Positions 24,219 through 33,468 of a stretch of 64,000 bases of DNA are shown one piece after another. How positions within the stretch are numbered: position 1 is the stretch's first letter; every line of letters starts with the position of its first letter. The position numbers and the translations under genes are program-made. The notes below the pieces were generated by a model. That model did not search any database and was not told the origin of the DNA. It was given only the letters and a program-made list of their open reading frames with translations. The stretch spans positions 310,001 through 374,000 of the forward strand of contig CBDFGJ010000002.1 of NCBI GenBank assembly GCA_965247035.1, written 5' to 3'. Source of the stretch: Azophilus sp965247035 (GTDB lineage Bacteria; Pseudomonadota; Gammaproteobacteria; Pseudomonadales; Azotimanducaceae).

Positions 24219-26821
24219 ACATCCAAGCCCAACGCCAACGCATCAGCGACGAGAACGCCGCCTTGGCGGAGCGCTTTTGGGCGCGGGAGCCGATCAAGGA
24301 CATCGTCCGTGACCGGGTGGCTTTTTTCGACGACCTCCTGCGCCAAGTTTGGCGCGGGCACTTCAGCGCCGAGGCGCAGGAGTTGTTACTGCTCTACGCG
24401 GTCGGCGGCTACGGCCGCGGAGTGCTGCATCCAGGCTCCGACATCGACCTGTTGATAGTCTCTGAAAACCTAGGCCGGCTCCATCGGGAAATCGAGCCCT
24501 TCGTGCGGCTGCTGTTCGACCTCAATATCGACATTGGCTACAGCGTGCGTTCGCTCAAGGACTGCAAAGTTGAAATGAAGGCCGACATCACGGTGACCAC
24601 CGCCATGCTCGACCGGCGCTTGCTGATGCCAGCGGAATCCTCCCGCCAGCGTCGCCTGAAGGTCAAGCTGGACGCCTTAATGGAGCATCGACGCATCTGG
24701 CCGGCGGATCGTTTTTTCCGTGCCAAACAAGCCGAGCAGGAACAGCGCCATCGCCGATTCGAAGACGTGGAGTACGGCCTTGAACCCAACGTCAAGGAAT
24801 CCCCCGGTGGTCTGCGGGACTTGCAAACAGCGTTATGGATCTGCCAACGCAAATACGGTTCGGCCGATCCATCCGAACTACAGCGCCGCGGCCTCATCAC
24901 CCGCGAAGAGCGAAATTGGCTGGTTAACGGCGAGCGCTATCTGTGGTGGGTGCGCTACGGCCTCCACCTTGTGGCCGGACGCAAGGACGACCGCTTGCAG
25001 TTCGAGCACCAGCGCACGCTCGCTCAGCGTTTGGGCTACGCCGACACCACCGCTCGCCTTGGCGTTGAGCGCTTCATGCACGAGTACTACCGTTGGGTGC
25101 TCTACCTGCGGGAAGTGAACGACATCACACTGCAATTCCTAGCGGAATCCTTTGCCTCTAGAAAGCCGTCACTTGAGCGCATCAACGAGCACTTCCAAGT
25201 CAACGACCAAGCCATTGAAGCCGTGCATGACCGAGTGTTCTCCGAACATCCGGGTGCGCTGCTAGAGATGTTCGTCATCCTCGCCAACCGCCGCGACATA
25301 GCAGGCGTGCGCGCCGGCACCATTCGTCTGATCAGGCAGCATCTGGAGGTGATTGACGACTCCTTCCGTAACGACCCCGCCAACGGCCGCCGATTCCTCG
25401 AACTGCTGAAGGCACCCTACACCCTAGTCACCCAACTCACCCGAATGCGGCGCTACGGCATTCTGGAACGCTACATTCCGGAGTTCGGCGAGGTGGTCGG
25501 ACAGATGCAGCATGATCTGTTCCACATCTACACGGTCGATGCGCATACCATGATCGTGATCCGCAACATGCGGATGTTCCGATACCGTGCGCAAGCGGAG
25601 CGCTTCCCGGTGGCCCATCGGTGCGTCAAGTCCATTCCCAAGATCGAACTGCTCTACATCGCCGGCCTGTACCACGACATCGGCAAGGGCCGGGGCGGCG
25701 ATCACTCCAAACTCGGCGCCGCCTTCGCCGTTCCTTTCTGCCGCCGCTTGGGCATCAACGATCAAGACACTGCATTGGTTGAGTGGCTGGTGGCCGATCA
25801 TCTGATCATGTCCAGCACCGCTCAGCGGCAGGACATTCACGACCCGGATGTCGTGTTCAATTTCGCCAAGCTGGTCAAATCGGAACAGCGGCTGGACTAT
25901 CTTTACGCTCTGACCGTGGCGGACATCACAGCGACCAATCCCAACCTCTGGAACAGTTGGCGCGCCAGCCTGCTGAACCAACTCTACTTCAACACGCGCA
26001 AACTGCTGCGCCAAGGCCTTGAGTCGCCCGTGGACAGGCAGGCGACGGTGCGCATGAGGCGCGAGCGCACCGCCGAGGAAGCGCAGTCGCTCGGTTTATC
26101 CGCCGCCAACGCGGCGGCGCTTGGGGATCAGTTGGGAGATGATTTCCTGCTTCACCACCAGCCTCGAGAGGCGGCCGAGGTCATCGTCGCCGTGGCCGGC
26201 CATGACTTGGCCGCCAGCCCCTTGATCCTGCTCAAGAATCTCGCCAGCGAAGGCGCAGCAGGGGGCGCTACGGAAATCTTCATCCACACTAAGAACAAGC
26301 CCAATCTGTTCGCCGCCTCGGTCATCGCCATCAACCAACTGCGCCTGTCGATTCAGAACGCCCGCATCCACACCTCCGACGAGGGCCTTTGCTTCAACAC
26401 TTTCGCCGTGCTCGATCCTGAGCGGCAACCGGTTCGAGGCGACCGGCACCCCATCATCGAACACCTCACCAAGGCCATCAGCGAAGCCAACATCAGCTTG
26501 CCGCAAAAACAACGCTGGCCGCGCCAACACCGGCAACTGCACCGCCCCAGCGAAGTCAGCCTCAGCCACGCTGAAGGTGCCCCTTACTCCACGCTGACGG
26601 TTCGCGCCACGAATCAGCCAGGGCTGCTTGCCCGCATCGGCGTGTTGTTCTTCGAGTTGGAAATAGCCGTCAGCGAAGCGCACATCACCACCTTCGGCGA
26701 AAGAGCGGAAGATCTGTTCCATGTGCAGACCCGCTCCGGCCACCCCATCGTCGACGCCGAGTTCATGTACGAGCTGGAGAACACCCTGCGCCAAACCTTG
26801 GACAGCCTGCCGCCCGCATGA
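24215..26821 (+). CDS. glnD: Bifunctional [protein-PII] uridylyltransferase / uridylyl-removing enzyme
   Basis: Senses glutamine and modifies PII, controlling nitrogen assimilation. The nucleotidyltransferase motif AVGGYGRGVLHPGSDIDLL (about residues 63-81), GlnD helical domain, HD hydrolase motif (AGLYHDIGKGRGGDHS) and two C-terminal ACT domains ('VTTFGERAEDLFHV' in the last) are present. 868 residues is normal. The start TTG at 24215 overlaps the map stop; coupling is likely. Downstream it meets an IS1380 relic rather than dapD. Confidence 0.96.
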   Translation: MNIQAQRQRISDENAALAERFWAREPIKDIVRDRVAFFDDLLRQVWRGHFSAEAQELLLLYAVGGYGRGVLHPGSDIDLLIVSENLGRLHREIEPFVRLLFDLNIDIGYSVRSLKDCKVEMKADITVTTAMLDRRLLMPAESSRQRRLKVKLDALMEHRRIWPADRFFRAKQAEQEQRHRRFEDVEYGLEPNVKESPGGLRDLQTALWICQRKYGSADPSELQRRGLITREERNWLVNGERYLWWVRYGLHLVAGRKDDRLQFEHQRTLAQRLGYADTTARLGVERFMHEYYRWVLYLREVNDITLQFLAESFASRKPSLERINEHFQVNDQAIEAVHDRVFSEHPGALLEMFVILANRRDIAGVRAGTIRLIRQHLEVIDDSFRNDPANGRRFLELLKAPYTLVTQLTRMRRYGILERYIPEFGEVVGQMQHDLFHIYTVDAHTMIVIRNMRMFRYRAQAERFPVAHRCVKSIPKIELLYIAGLYHDIGKGRGGDHSKLGAAFAVPFCRRLGINDQDTALVEWLVADHLIMSSTAQRQDIHDPDVVFNFAKLVKSEQRLDYLYALTVADITATNPNLWNSWRASLLNQLYFNTRKLLRQGLESPVDRQATVRMRRERTAEEAQSLGLSAANAAALGDQLGDDFLLHHQPREAAEVIVAVAGHDLAASPLILLKNLASEGAAGGATEIFIHTKNKPNLFAASVIAINQLRLSIQNARIHTSDEGLCFNTFAVLDPERQPVRGDRHPIIEHLTKAISEANISLPQKQRWPRQHRQLHRPSEVSLSHAEGAPYSTLTVRATNQPGLLARIGVLFFELEIAVSEAHITTFGERAEDLFHVQTRSGHPIVDAEFMYELENTLRQTLDSLPPA

Positions 26822-26847
26822 ACGTTCCCCTCATCCGCCGCCTAGCT

Positions 26848-26870
26848 AGGGAGCCTCTGATTAACTTCCA
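26848..26870. other. IS-end-like motif next to R2
   Basis: GGGAGCCTCTGATTAACTTC with CA following resembles the inverted repeat arms at 63890-63944 (GGAAACYCTGATTAATTCCA). Probably one end of a lost IS5-like element. Confidence 0.35.
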
Positions 26871-27175
26871 AGGATTGGCCATCGCATGGTGTCTGAGATC
26901 ATTGCGGCGTGTGTGGTTCATGGCCTTGGCAACGTCACGGGTCAGCCCCGTCCGCCGGTCGGCTTGGGCGAGCAGCCCGATGCCGCCATGACTGGTGATG
27001 TCGCCACCACTGAAATCGGCTGCAACTTTACGGCGTTTGACGGATGAGAATTGAAGCGAAGCTCGGTCACGTTTTGCCATGGTGGAATTTCTCGTTTTTA
27101 CGGTATAAACCACTGTGTTTTAAGGATTTTTAGGACGTTTTCCATTCACATCATGAACTATTAGGGCTAGCCGGC
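26868..27175 (-). mobile_element. IS1380-family relic (transposase 5' end), R2
   Basis: Minus strand from ATG 27080: MAKRDRASLQFSSVKRRKVA, 'DFSGGDITSHGGIGLLAQ', 'DRRTGLTRDVAKAM', an intact IS1380 transposase N-terminus of about 70 residues, then unrelated sequence. The flanking 27081-27175 part matches the region upstream of R1 only loosely and probably contains the element's left end. It separates glnD from the acyl-CoA synthetase gene. Confidence 0.8.
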
Positions 27176-27245
27176 AACGCCAGACCGGACTGGACACCGA
27201 GCCAAGGTCGGAGTAGAAATGCCGTTTTGATTTACCCTGAGCCAA

Positions 27246-28883
27246 ATGGATTTTCACTTCGCCACCGTCTGGGAAACGATTGCTGATACCTTGGGGTCGC
27301 GCCCAGCCATCATTTGCAATGATCAGGTTCGCTCTTGGCGGGAGTTCGATGATCGGGCCGCCCGTCTGGCGGCGGTATACGGCCGCTACGGTCTGGGCGT
27401 CGATTCAAAGGTGGGAACCTACCTGCACAATTGCTCCGAGTATCTTGAGGGTCAATATGCGGCCTTCAAGATCAGCGGCTGCCCCATCAACGTCAACTAC
27501 CGCTACAAGACGGATGAGTTGGTCTACCTGCTAGACAACGCCGATGCTGAGGCAATTGTCTTTCAAGCCTGCTACGCCCCTCGCATCCAGGAGATCAGGC
27601 ACCTCCTGCCCAAGGTGAAACTCTACCTTCAGGTGGACGACGGTACAGAGCCGCTGCTTGAAGGCGCCTTGGACTATGAGGACGCCATCGGCAGCGCTGA
27701 GCCCCTAGCTCGCATCGTGCGTGACCCGTCAAGCATCTACATGCTCTACACCGGCGGCACCACGGGCATGCCCAAGGGGGTGATGTATCAAGGCGGCCTG
27801 TTTTGCCAAGGCATGATCGGCATGGGTGCAGCTGGGCGCCAACTAACACCGCCGACCTGCGTCGCCGAAGTGCCGAAGCTCATTAAGGCCATCGGGGAGG
27901 ATGCGCCAAGGGCTCTGCCAGCCTGCCCGCTCATGCATGGCACCGGCATGTGGATCGGCGGCTTCGCCACCCTATCCATGGGCGGCACCCTAGTGCTGGC
28001 ACCTCAATTGGGGCTTGATCCAGATCATATTTGGTCTCTGGTGGAGCGCCACCAAGTCAGCGATCTCATCATCGTCGGCGAAGCCTTCGCCCAGCCTCTG
28101 CTAGCAGCACTCGACGAAGCTGCCCGGCGCGGTCGCCCTTATGGCATCTCCTGCATCAAGCAGATCGTCTCCAGCGGCGTCATGTGGAGCGCTGAGAACA
28201 AACAGGGCTTGCTCAAGCACCATGACATGATGCTGGTGGACATCATCGGCTCCACCGAAGGCGGCATGGGCAGCAACCTCACCACCCGAGCGGAGACAGC
28301 CCAAACAGCCAAGTTCCAACTCAACGAAGGCGTCAAGGTCTTCACCGAGGACGGGCGGCCCGTGCAGCCGGGCAGCGGCGAGATGGGCATGATCGCCACC
28401 AGCGGCATCGTGCCGCTAGGCTACTACAAGGACGCGAAGAAAAGCGCCGTCACATTCCAGGAAATCGACGGTGTGCGCTACAGCTTTCCGGGCGACTTCG
28501 CCACCGTTGAAGCGGATGGCACCATCACTCTGCTCGGCCGCGGCAGCGCCTGCATCAACACCGCCGGCGAGAAAGTGTTCCCCGAGGAAGTGGAGGAAGC
28601 GATTAAACGCCATGCGGACATCGCCGACTGCCTGGTGGTGGGTGTGCCGGATGAGCGCTTCGGCGAAAAGGTCGTCGCCGTCGCTTCCCCCCATACGGCT
28701 GGGCTGGTGGACGAATCGGACCTGATCGATTTCAGCCGCGAACGCTTGGCCGGCTACAAACTGCCGAAGCAAGTGGTGTTTGTTGAGCAGGTGCAGCGCG
28801 CGCCCAACGGCAAGGCGGACTATAAGTGGGCCAAGAGCCGGGCCTACGAGGAGCTAGGCATTGAGCGCACCGACTCCACTTGA
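27246..28883 (+). CDS. Acyl-CoA synthetase (AMP-forming), substrate unknown
   Basis: ANL-superfamily ligase that activates a carboxylic acid as acyl-AMP and transfers it to CoA. The P-loop YMLYTGGTTGMPKGVMYQ, motif 'DIIGSTEGGMG', 'FPGDFATVEADG' and the C-terminal hinge 'GRGSACINTAGEKVFPEEVE', then catalytic Lys in APNGKADYKWAK are all intact. 545 residues, the usual length. N-terminal sequence (MDFHFATVWETIADTLGSRP) is of the type seen in synthetases linked to steroid or branched-acid degradation; substrate is only a guess. Single gene after an IS1380 relic. Confidence 0.9.
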   Translation: MDFHFATVWETIADTLGSRPAIICNDQVRSWREFDDRAARLAAVYGRYGLGVDSKVGTYLHNCSEYLEGQYAAFKISGCPINVNYRYKTDELVYLLDNADAEAIVFQACYAPRIQEIRHLLPKVKLYLQVDDGTEPLLEGALDYEDAIGSAEPLARIVRDPSSIYMLYTGGTTGMPKGVMYQGGLFCQGMIGMGAAGRQLTPPTCVAEVPKLIKAIGEDAPRALPACPLMHGTGMWIGGFATLSMGGTLVLAPQLGLDPDHIWSLVERHQVSDLIIVGEAFAQPLLAALDEAARRGRPYGISCIKQIVSSGVMWSAENKQGLLKHHDMMLVDIIGSTEGGMGSNLTTRAETAQTAKFQLNEGVKVFTEDGRPVQPGSGEMGMIATSGIVPLGYYKDAKKSAVTFQEIDGVRYSFPGDFATVEADGTITLLGRGSACINTAGEKVFPEEVEEAIKRHADIADCLVVGVPDERFGEKVVAVASPHTAGLVDESDLIDFSRERLAGYKLPKQVVFVEQVQRAPNGKADYKWAKSRAYEELGIERTDST

Positions 28884-29243
28884 CTTGGAAGCCTGTCAAC
28901 ACCAAGGCACCTCGATTTTTGCCTGTTTTCAGCGTTGCAAGTCGGCGCGACTGGTTTGAAGTTGGCGTTGAGCCGCTGACTGGCGGGCTCGTCCACCCAG
29001 CCATCCGGCGTCCCCCCGCCTTGATTGACGCGTTTTCCCCGCGCTTGTTGCGGTTACGCGGCACCGGCGCGATGAACACATCAAGGATCCGCCCACCCCG
29101 CGCAAGACAGCCCTGCCGCGCCAAGCGCCGGTCGAACAGAGCGAATTTTCGAGGCACCCTAAAGCCATCGCCAAACAAGCCCCTGACATTCATACAGCGA
29201 CTTCAAACTGAGCCACCACCTCGCACTGCATGCGCAAAGGCTG
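28884..29243. other. 360-base stretch without a supported gene
   Basis: A plus-strand frame of 123 codons is open here but has Arg/Pro-rich composition without recognisable motifs. No tRNA, terminator with U-tract or repeat match was seen. Confidence 0.4.
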
Positions 29244-29310
29244 CTGTATGAACTCAGACACATTCCGGAATTTCGGCCCGGCGATTTTCGGCGCATTGGC
29301 GCGACCGGGC
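29244..29310 (-). mobile_element. Solo end of the copy A/B IS (relic C)
   Basis: CTGTATGAACTCAGACACAT followed by TCCGGAATTTCGGCCCGGCG and 'ATTTTCGGCGCATTGGCGCG' matches the right ends of copies A and B (minus orientation). The remaining element is absent. Confidence 0.75.
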
Positions 29311-29405
29311 TTCGCCTCGGACCTTCGGATCGTCCGATTTCGGTGTTGTCGCTTGCGTAGGATAAACTAACGCCGTTCGGATCCCTTTCAAGGAGCAAGT
29401 CCCTA

Positions 29406-31058
29406 ATGGCTATGCAGCGTACCCCCTTATTGATGTCCAACGTTCTCGACCGCGGTGCCAAAGTGGCGCCGGATGAGGAGATCGTCACGGCCACCGATGG
29501 CGGCGTTCGGCGGCAGACCTATCGGCAGACTCGGAATCGCGCCCATCAGCTGGCCCATGCGCTTGCCGGCGCAGGTGTTGGCATCGGCGACCGGGTGGGC
29601 ACCTTCATGTGGAACGGCGCCCGCCACTTGGAGGCGTACCACGCCTGCGCCGGCATGGGCGCGGTGCTGCACACCCTGAACATTCGGTTGGGCGTGAAGG
29701 ACATTGAGTACATCATCAACCATGCACAGGACAAGCTCATCATCGTTGATGCGGACCTGCTGCCCTTGTTGGAGGTTCTGAAGGCCGTCATTCCAACCGT
29801 GCAGCAGGTGGTGGTCGCCACCGAAGTGGGTTTTGAGGGTTGGTCAACGGATTTGCGCAAAGCCGTGGACTACGAAGACTTCATCGCCGGCCAGCCGACG
29901 GACTATGAGTGGCCAAGGATTGACGAAACCGCGCCCTTGGGCCTTTGTTACACCAGCGGCACCACGGGCAACCCCAAAGGCGTTGAGTACGAGCACCGCT
30001 CCCAATACCTGCACACCCTGACCCAGTGCATGACGGATTCCATGGGCCTGTCCGCCGCCGACACCATCCTCGGCATCGTGCCGATGTTCCACGCGATGGG
30101 CTGGGGCATTCCTTGGTCCGCCCTGATGCTCGGCTGCAAGCAGGTCCTGCCTCATCGTTTCATGAGCCCAGAGCGGCTGCTCGACCTGCTGACATCCGAG
30201 GGAGTCACTGTTTCCGCCGGAGTGCCAACTATATGGCAAGGCGTCAAAGGGCTTATTGAGGCGAATCCGAACGCTTACAATCTCTCAAGCTTGGCACGCC
30301 TGACGTGCGGCGGTTCTGCGCCTCCGCCATCGCTCATACGCTGGTACTGGGACAGCTTGGGGGTGGAGATGATCCAAGGCTGGGGCATGACCGAGACCTC
30401 GCCGCTGGCCACGCTTTCCCGCCGCGTCATGAAGCGCAGTCAGCTTGTCATTTCTGAGGATGAACAGTTCAACAACGTGGCCAAGGCCGGGCAGTTGATG
30501 CCCGGGCTTGAGCTCGAGATATTCGACGACGACTTCAAGCCCTTGCCCCACGATGGCGAAAGCGTGGGCGAGATCCTCATTCGCGGGCCTTGGATTTGCT
30601 CCAAGTACTACCGCAACCCGCAACCGAAGAGCTTTCATGGGGACTGGCTAATCACCGGAGACGTGGGCAAGATAGACGCCGATGAATACTTGATCATCTC
30701 CGACCGGTCCAAGGACTTGGTTAAAAGCGGCGGCGAATGGATATCGAGCGTGGACTTGGAGAACCACATAGTCGCCTTGGGCGGGGTCGCTCAGGCCTGC
30801 GTCGTGGCGCAACCCCACCCCAAATGGGATGAACGGCCAATAGCCTTGGTGGTGCTGGAGCCGGATAACCCCATAAGCGCGGCGCAGATTCTTGAACATT
30901 GCGCCGCTGCCTTCGCCCGTTGGCAACTGCCGGACGACATCATTTTCGTGGATGACATACCCCTGACCTCCACCGGCAAAATGAACAAGAAGGTGGTGCG
31001 GGCGAACCTAGCCGAGCAGGGCTATCGGCTGCCGCAACTGCGCCAGACAGCGAGTTGA
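29406..31058 (+). CDS. Fatty-acyl-CoA synthetase (medium/long chain, AlkK/DmdB-like)
   Basis: ANL-superfamily acyl-CoA ligase, 550 residues. P-loop GLCYTSGTTGNPKGVEYEHR, 'MFHAMGWGIPWSA', 'IQGWGMTETSPLATLSR', 'DWLITGDVGKIDADEYLIISDRSKD', 'GGEWISSVDLEN' and catalytic Lys in TSTGKMNKK all match the AlkK/FadD-type group that also includes dimethylsulfoniopropionate-pathway DmdB enzymes. Which acid is used cannot be read from sequence. The start follows AAGGAGC. It is a separate unit from the first synthetase, divided by IS relic C. Confidence 0.92.
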   Translation: MAMQRTPLLMSNVLDRGAKVAPDEEIVTATDGGVRRQTYRQTRNRAHQLAHALAGAGVGIGDRVGTFMWNGARHLEAYHACAGMGAVLHTLNIRLGVKDIEYIINHAQDKLIIVDADLLPLLEVLKAVIPTVQQVVVATEVGFEGWSTDLRKAVDYEDFIAGQPTDYEWPRIDETAPLGLCYTSGTTGNPKGVEYEHRSQYLHTLTQCMTDSMGLSAADTILGIVPMFHAMGWGIPWSALMLGCKQVLPHRFMSPERLLDLLTSEGVTVSAGVPTIWQGVKGLIEANPNAYNLSSLARLTCGGSAPPPSLIRWYWDSLGVEMIQGWGMTETSPLATLSRRVMKRSQLVISEDEQFNNVAKAGQLMPGLELEIFDDDFKPLPHDGESVGEILIRGPWICSKYYRNPQPKSFHGDWLITGDVGKIDADEYLIISDRSKDLVKSGGEWISSVDLENHIVALGGVAQACVVAQPHPKWDERPIALVVLEPDNPISAAQILEHCAAAFARWQLPDDIIFVDDIPLTSTGKMNKKVVRANLAEQGYRLPQLRQTAS

Positions 31059-31089
31059 CTGAATGATGAGCGATGAATAAGCGTCAACC

Positions 31090-32454
31090 ATGAAGCGCAT
31101 GGTGGGCATCGGGCTGACGGCGGCAGCGTTTTTTCTGGCAGCCATCGCCGCCGAGGCACCGCTTGATGAACAGGCTCCCGCCGAGGTCTGGGTGGTCGAG
31201 CTTGACGGCGTGGTCGGCCCGGCCAGTGCTGATCTGGTGATCCGCTCCATTGAGGACGCCGCCGCCAATGGAGCGGCGGCGCTGGTGATTCGCATGGATA
31301 CGCCGGGCGGGCTGGATAAGTCCATGCGCAACATGGTCAAGGCCATCCTGGCCGCCAAAATCCCGGTGGTGACCTACGTTTCCCCGGACGGCGCCCGGGC
31401 GGCGAGCGCCGGCACCTACATCGCCTACGCCAGCCATGTGGCGGCCATGGCACCCGCCACCAACATCGGCTCGTCCACGCCAGTGACCCTGGCCCCAGCC
31501 ACCCCAAGTCCCGCCAAGCCGCCAACAGGCGAAAAAGAGGAGAAGCAGGCCGTTCCTGACGACGCCATGACCAAGAAGATGGTCAACGACGCCGTAGCCT
31601 ATCTGCAAAGCTTGGCCGAACTGCGCGGCCGCAACATCAAGTGGGCTGAGGAGACCGTGCGGGAAGGAGCCAACCTGCGCGCGACGGAAGCGTTGGAGCA
31701 GAACGTCATCGACTTGGTAACGCCGAACCTAATGCAGTTGCTTGAGCAAATTGACGGGCGCGAGGTCAGCGTCAACAACCGAAAGCAAATCCTAGCCACC
31801 GCCGACGCCAAAGTGGTCTTCGTTGAAACGGATTGGCGCCATGAACTGCTTTCGATCATCACCGATCCCACCATCGCCTACGGCCTGTTGCTCGTCGGCT
31901 TTTACGGGCTGATCCTTGAGTTCTACAATCCAGGCATGATCTTTCCAGCGGCCACCGGCATCATCTGCCTGCTGCTCGGCGCCTACGGTTTGCAAATGTT
32001 GCCCATCAATTACGCTGGCCTCGCCCTCATCCTGCTTGGATTGGGGATGCTGATCGCCGAGGCCATCACGCCCACCTTTGGCGTCCTCGGCTTAGGCGGC
32101 CTAGTCGCCTTCGTCATCGGCTCGATCATGTTGATGGATACGGATCTGCCCGCTTATCAGCTGTCCTTGCCCATCATCCTCGGCTTTGCCACCGCTACCG
32201 CAAGCATTGCTGTTTTCGCCGTCGGCATGGCGATACGAGCGCGCCGGCAACCGGTGGTGGCAGGGCCGGAAAGCATGGTCGGCGCAACGGCAAAGGTCTT
32301 GGAGAGCTTTCAGGGAGAAGGCCGGGTGCGGGCCTTTGGCGAAGATTGGCGAGCCCGCTCGAACGCGCCGCTCGCCGCAGGCGATGAAGTGCGCATCACC
32401 GCCGTGAAAGAACTGGTTATCAGTGTTGAACGAAAACAGGAAATAGAGGATTAG
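31090..32454 (+). CDS. NfeD-type membrane serine protease (SppA/ClpP class)
   Basis: 454 residues: signal peptide (first about 22), a ClpP-fold protease domain ('ALVIRMDTPGGLDKSMR', catalytic Ser106 in GARAASAGTYIAYA), a linker rich in Pro/Thr/Lys, then four membrane helices (about 255-390) and a C-terminal OB-fold NfeD domain (VGATAKVLESFQGEGRVRA, 'AGDEVRITAV'). Long-form NfeD proteases cleave the C-terminus of slipin/stomatin partners in archaeal homologues. The partner gene follows at 13 bases' distance, so the two form the standard nfeD-slipin operon for membrane quality control. Confidence 0.94.
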   Translation: MKRMVGIGLTAAAFFLAAIAAEAPLDEQAPAEVWVVELDGVVGPASADLVIRSIEDAAANGAAALVIRMDTPGGLDKSMRNMVKAILAAKIPVVTYVSPDGARAASAGTYIAYASHVAAMAPATNIGSSTPVTLAPATPSPAKPPTGEKEEKQAVPDDAMTKKMVNDAVAYLQSLAELRGRNIKWAEETVREGANLRATEALEQNVIDLVTPNLMQLLEQIDGREVSVNNRKQILATADAKVVFVETDWRHELLSIITDPTIAYGLLLVGFYGLILEFYNPGMIFPAATGIICLLLGAYGLQMLPINYAGLALILLGLGMLIAEAITPTFGVLGLGGLVAFVIGSIMLMDTDLPAYQLSLPIILGFATATASIAVFAVGMAIRARRQPVVAGPESMVGATAKVLESFQGEGRVRAFGEDWRARSNAPLAAGDEVRITAVKELVISVERKQEIED

Positions 32455-32466
32455 GAGGAACACACC

Positions 32467-33234
32467 ATGGAAATCGTGAGCTCCATTGTCATAGCAGCAT
32501 TTCTGGCCTTGTTGGCAAGCTCCATCAAAATCCTGCGCGAATACGAACGCGGTGTCGTGTTCATGCTTGGACGTTTCTACAAAGTCAAGGGGCCTGGGCT
32601 GATCATCATCATCCCGCTCGTGCAGCAAATGGTGCGGGTGGACCTCAGAACCGTGGTGCTCGACATCCCCACCCAAGACCTCATCACCCGCGACAACGTA
32701 TCCGTCAAGGTGAACGCCGTGCTGTACTTCCGGGTGGTGGATTCACAACCGGCAATCATCAACGTGGAGAATTTCATGGAGGCCACCGGTCAGTTGGCTC
32801 AAACCACCTTGCGCTCAGTGCTTGGACAGCATGAGCTAGACGAGCTTCTCGCCGAGCGGGAGCGCCTCAATCGGGACATCCAGGCCATTCTCGATCAGCA
32901 GACCGATCAATGGGGCGTCAAGGTGTCCAATGTCGAAATCAAGCATGTTGACATCGATGAAAGCATGATTCGGGCCATCGCCAAGCAGGCTGAAGCCGAG
33001 CGGGATCGACGGGCCAAAGTCATCCATGCGGACGGCGAGCAGCAAGCCGCCGCAAAGCTCGTGGAGGCGGCGCGGGAACTCAGCGCAGAAGGCGGTGCCA
33101 TGCAGCTTCGCTATCTACAGACGTTGACCGAGATCGCCGGCGAGAAAAGCTCCACTATCGTCTTCCCACTACCTGTGTCCATGCTTGAGGGCCTTGGAAA
33201 TTTGGCTCGACGCGACGATAGCAAGCGTTCGTAA
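32467..33234 (+). CDS. Slipin (SPFH/band 7 membrane scaffold protein)
   Basis: A 255-residue stomatin-like protein: N-terminal membrane anchor (SSIVIAAFLALLASSI), SPFH domain ('YERGVVFMLGRFYKVKGPGL', 'DLRTVVLDIPTQDLITRDNV', 'VNAVLYFRVVD'), then a coiled-coil with EAERDRRAKVIHADGEQQAA and the hydrophobic C-terminal 'STIVFPLPVSML', the stretch that NfeD-type proteases recognise in homologues. An excellent ribosome site (GGAGGAAC) precedes ATG 32467. Probably forms large rings at the inner membrane with the NfeD protein. Confidence 0.95.
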   Translation: MEIVSSIVIAAFLALLASSIKILREYERGVVFMLGRFYKVKGPGLIIIIPLVQQMVRVDLRTVVLDIPTQDLITRDNVSVKVNAVLYFRVVDSQPAIINVENFMEATGQLAQTTLRSVLGQHELDELLAERERLNRDIQAILDQQTDQWGVKVSNVEIKHVDIDESMIRAIAKQAEAERDRRAKVIHADGEQQAAAKLVEAARELSAEGGAMQLRYLQTLTEIAGEKSSTIVFPLPVSMLEGLGNLARRDDSKRS

Positions 33235-33260
33235 CGCCCTGAACGCGAGCGCAACGAATT

Positions 33261-33388
33261 AGTGTCCTGTGTCCCATAAGTTTCTCAAGTTTTAAGAGCT
33301 TGCTCGGTGTGTCAGTGCAAGGGTCGCAACGCGGCCACAGCCCCCGTGGAGCATGCTGAAGTGCAAGAAACTTGTGGGATGGGGCACT
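33261..33388. mobile_element. MITE-like element, copy M1
   Basis: Terminal inverted repeats: AGTGTCCTGTGTCCCATAAG at the left and, read inward, AGTGCCCCATCCCACAAGTT at the right; about 30 bp each with mismatches. 128 bp in total and no coding capacity. The interior shares GAGCTTGCTCGG and 'CAACGCGGCCACAG' with M2/M3. It lies between the slipin and MFS genes. Confidence 0.8.
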
Positions 33389-33468
33389 AGTGTGGTGTTT
33401 CTAAAAAAGTGACTTCTCGCTCCGAGACTGCTTCGCCAACAATCTCACCCCACCGCTATGAGTGAGGG

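Noticed and set aside
28880..29251. 123-codon frame between the two acyl-CoA synthetases
   Set aside because: Arg/Pro-rich without motifs or ribosome site and overlapping the previous stop.
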